Made by a program: the position numbers and the translations under genes. Positions 60,597 to 64,000 of a stretch of DNA of 64,000 nucleotides are shown here, in pieces. The DNA is from Lethocerus indicus. Lineage: Eukaryota > Arthropoda > Insecta > Hemiptera > Belostomatidae. The first letter of the stretch is position 1; each line of letters opens with the position of its first letter. The stretch spans positions 13,667,575-13,731,574 of the forward strand of contig JACDQD010000005.1 of NCBI GenBank assembly GCA_019843655.1. The letters are read 5' to 3'. The notes beneath the pieces are model-generated. The model saw only the letters and a list, made by a program, of their open reading frames with translations, searched no databases and had not been told where the DNA came from.

Positions 60597-63500
60597 ATCT
60601 CTATCTCCTTTTTCGTAACGGTGGCGGACTCCTCGTTTTATCACCTGCCTGACGGAGATAATTGCTGGCTCTCCACCCTTCGCCGCTTTCTATTTCCTCA
60701 ACCGAGACTCGCTCAGGAGCACACTTCGAAGCGTGTAAGTCTTTTCTGCAAACGAAGGGTTTGCTGTCGGTAAACATTTCGCTCGAGTTTGCGTATAGAA
60801 GTGAAGAGAAGACCGACAAGAAGCGCAAGGCAGTGTAAACTCTCGAACCCTCGACTCCAAGAGCGTTCTATTTTGTAATAGACAACAATGATATACAGAA
60901 TAAATTTAAAATTCTCCCTCTCGGTTGCTCCTCATTGAATTCTACTGAACTACTAGGTTGCTACTCTGGTCATTATAGTTTTCAAGGACAATTTCCAATC
61001 TACGAGGTGAAACAATATCAATTAACTTCACTCTGATCTCTGGCAATGCAAAGTCCGCTTACATTGCCTCGTTTGACGAATGCACTCCGATTTGTAATGA
61101 CGACAGATAATCAGTCAGTGGGATGAAAATTAACTGCGGTAATTATCACTGGTGATCGAACCAACTTGAGATGACTCGGCCGTCGGGGATCATTATTCAC
61201 CAGATGACTGTACAGTTTTTTACTTCCATGCACGTTTATTCTATTTTCGACTTCTTTTCATTTAGACGTAAGTAATACGCACTCGAAAAGGGTATACTAA
61301 AATTAAATATTTGAAAACGAATTATGTCGTGTATTTTCCATACTCAGATCCGGGAGTCTGCGATTTCTAGAATTGTAAATTCTAAAATAAATTTGGAACC
61401 CAGTAATTAGATTATTTCTAAAAATTGGACGCCTGCACCTTTTCCTTGAGGCTTGCAATCAGTCTTCATAAAACTTCGGCACGATATAATTCAATCAATC
61501 GATCAACAGGGATAGAGAGAGAGGTCAACGCACCCTGAGGCAATAACGCGTCCGGGATAAAACTCACGGAGGCCTGAAAAATAACTAAATCCAAGTATAA
61601 TTTCCTGCTTAATGATGGCGCTCATAGAGTAAATCGTTGAGTTAACGGGCCGGCCCCACCTCTCCCTCCAGGGGTTTGTTAGTGGAGACGGAAAACACAA
61701 TTAACGAGAGAGGCCGCCTACCGATCACGCAACAGTCCCGCTCAGAGCTCCCTATCCGGCCTACCCATTCATCCGGACGGAGAATTTTATAGACGCCAAA
61801 TAGAAATATCGCACGCAACGCTGTTTTCGGTGCGTAAGAATATTCTGGAGTTTCCTCATGCGGACTAATATATTTTCATATTGACGCAAACACACCCACA
61901 AATAGATAAACAGTTTGTCCATGACTCAAATTAATAATATGATATAATAATACTCTAATTAACGAGGCTAACTCAAAACGTGCAGCAAAATTAAATTGGA
62001 TACCATATACTACAGAATTCCTATAAACTAATGGGCCGCGGAATTTTAATTCAAAATCGAACATTTATTTTCCTTTGTATACATCCATCTCATGTTCCCA
62101 ACAACCGGTTAACGAGTGAAGGACGCTCCAAATCCCAGATAGCGGCAATGGGGTTAAATATCAATGCAACAGGTTACCGATAAAAACTCCTTGTCCTTCT
62201 TCTTGGATAGCTATTTAAAAGCTTTAATCTTGGCCTCCTTCTTGAGCATTCGCGGTCAATTTTGTTAATTGTGTTTCCAAAGATTCTTTTGACGGGATGT
62301 CGAACCTGATGGCTGTAACTCATGCAATCCGAAGAGTGTAAATAGTCAGGGTGCAACAGCACGATAACCATCCATCATTTTGAATTATTTATTCATCCTC
62401 GACCCAAATGTTTGCACGAAGGCCAACATCGTTAAGGTAGAAATAAATATTTTAAAGGAAGAAAAAATAATCGGAAAAACAATTTAATTATTTTCGTTAT
62501 GTATTTTACTTTGATTAGAAAATAAAATGCGAATTATGTTTGCACAAAATATCTCAAGAATTTTCAATGCACATTATGTTCTAGAAGAACTAAAAAATGT
62601 AAAAATAAAAAATATGAATTGTAAGTTGGTTATTTTGTAACGGATTTTATACGCAGGCCTTAAATCTATATTTCTATAGCAGGGCTTCTCCCATTGGAGT
62701 GTTGGCTAAGTAATGAAGCATACTTAAGTTTCACCTCAATACTTGCGGTGAACTAATGACGCGGTTTGTTCGCTGAAGCGAACGGGGTTCAAAATGAGAC
62801 GTGTGACACGATTAAAGACCACTGCAACTATATATAGCATCCGAAGCAGAAATTATCATGATGACGGAAATGGGTACATAGAGAGTTACATTCTTTGCTA
62901 AATCCTTTTATTATTCGATTATACGGATAATCCGTAGATGTTATTTATTTGACTGTTCTCACATTCAGAAAATCAGAAAGACGTATTTCGATAGTGCCTT
63001 TAATTTCGCGTTACTATCTTTTACACGCCCTGTTTTTAAGTTTATCCGTCTTCTTTGCAAACGACACTGGTAAAGAATAGACACGGCAAACAGTCTTTTT
63101 TCCTTTTCTTCTACTACGATTAGGGGGGATACAATGAAAACAAAATTATATGCTGCAGAGTATTGCAAACGTGATCGGTTACCTACTCGACCTTCAAAAA
63201 CAAGGAACTCTCCTATTATAAACCGAATAACGCTTGGAAAATCGTGAAAATTGTTGACTCGAATGTCTTGTATTGACATTGGAACTAATTTGTGTATGTG
63301 TCTCAGGTTTACATAAAATTGTGTTACAATATAAGCTCAACTGCAATAAAACAGAGCAGTGGACATGGAGTCGTTCAGGAGTAAATTGAAACTTTCCCAC
63401 GGCCATGATTTCTTTCAGATAGTAGCGATTAAATGAACGTGCGAAAGCAGCAGTTCGCACATCATTCAAATGATCGACGAAATGAATTAATAGTTCAACT

Positions 63501-64000
63501 TCTGCTACAGAAACAACAATATGCCTTACGTTCCACGGCCGGAAATAATTGTACCACGTACAGCAAGCAGGCTTGGCGGACGACATCAAATAACCGAAAC
63601 TGGTCTCAGACTAATAGAATGTAACACACAGCTACTTGGGTGTAAAATAATAATGACTGTGCTAACAACATAGCTATTTAATACTAATTGACTACTACAG
63701 ACGATGCCGAAATACCCTGTACCCAGAGCTAACGAGCGAGAAGACCACGAACAGCACGGGACTCATAATTTTATAATTCCGCGTTGACTTAGTGGATACA
63801 GCAACGATAAATAATGCCAATTAAATTAGTGCAACTTGTTAGACTATCTTCAAGGAAAAATTTTCTTAATTGGTCGTTTTCTCGCATGAAGACATGAGTC
63901 AACATATAATCTAATAGAGACGCAATAAAAGGAAAGCCGGAGTTGAAATCTTGAGATATCCCGTATTAAAAGTTGGAAATGGAGATGTCTGGTATGAACA
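60123..64000. other. Terminal 3.9 kb without a supported gene
   Basis: If the exon at 60020 is real, this is part of its first intron. It contains a (CT)n run (60563-60593) and a GC-rich patch at about 60.59-60.84 kb with a gtaagt donor at 60736, possibly another 5' exon. A 131-codon minus-strand frame (63194-63589) has no recognisable feature. The DNA is CpG-normal throughout. Confidence 0.4.
60563..60593. repeat. (CT)n microsatellite
   Basis: A CT run next to a GC-rich patch. On plus-strand RNA it would be a polypyrimidine tract. Confidence 0.95.

Noticed and set aside
63194..63589. 131-codon minus-strand frame near the window end
   Set aside because: Composition is irregular and no motif or homology was recognised; overlapping frames exist on both strands.

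Overview
The window looks like nuclear DNA of an arthropod, most likely an insect. Genes are split by short GT-AG introns. The DNA is AT-rich with many long (TA)n and (CA)n runs. The recognisable genes are animal families: SLC27/FATP, adenylate kinase, PWP1 and a C-type lectin. Order and species cannot be fixed from the sequence alone. There is no bacterial or viral content, CRISPR array, rRNA or clear tRNA gene. All exon models below come from reading splice sites and frame by eye, and none has been tested against transcripts.

Layout. 1.8-3.5 kb (+): a degenerate adenylate kinase homologue with a myristoylation-type N-terminus. 3.5-10.5 kb: no supported gene, CpG-rich. 10.5-14.2 kb (+): a possible 5' exon ending ATG|gtaagt, the single-exon PWP1 WD-repeat gene, and a canonical adenylate kinase. 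If the 5' exon belongs to the kinase, PWP1 lies inside its first intron. 15.4-17.0 kb (+): a secreted C-type-lectin-like gene, followed 36 bp after its stop by a 674-bp transposon with terminal inverted repeats and internal 80-bp tandem repeats. 18.3-46.8 kb (-): a tandem array of three fatty acid transport protein / very-long-chain acyl-CoA synthetase genes (A, B, C). Seven internal exons have identical lengths in all three copies. Copy C begins at a remote exon at 46.5-46.8 kb, behind a 9.7-kb intron. 48.2-48.8 kb (+) and 52.5-53.1 kb (-): two convergent, intronless paralogues for small secreted proteins, each with a TATA box and the same start context. 53.1-64 kb: mostly unassigned, with one convincing orphan first coding exon at 60.02-60.12 kb.

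Function. The FATP array would serve fatty-acid uptake and activation. Adenylate kinase recycles the AMP that acyl-CoA synthesis produces, but that link is general metabolism and is not implied by the clustering. PWP1 is a nucleolar ribosome-biogenesis factor. The lectin-like and small secreted proteins act outside the cell.

The most unusual large-scale signal is a sharply bounded CpG landscape. Blocks at 1-3.7 kb, about 11.9-30.3 kb, 31-35.5 kb and 47.0-48.1 kb are almost free of CpG. The intervening blocks, the transposon at 17 kb and the copy B promoter are CpG-rich. This is what mosaic germline gene-body methylation would leave behind.
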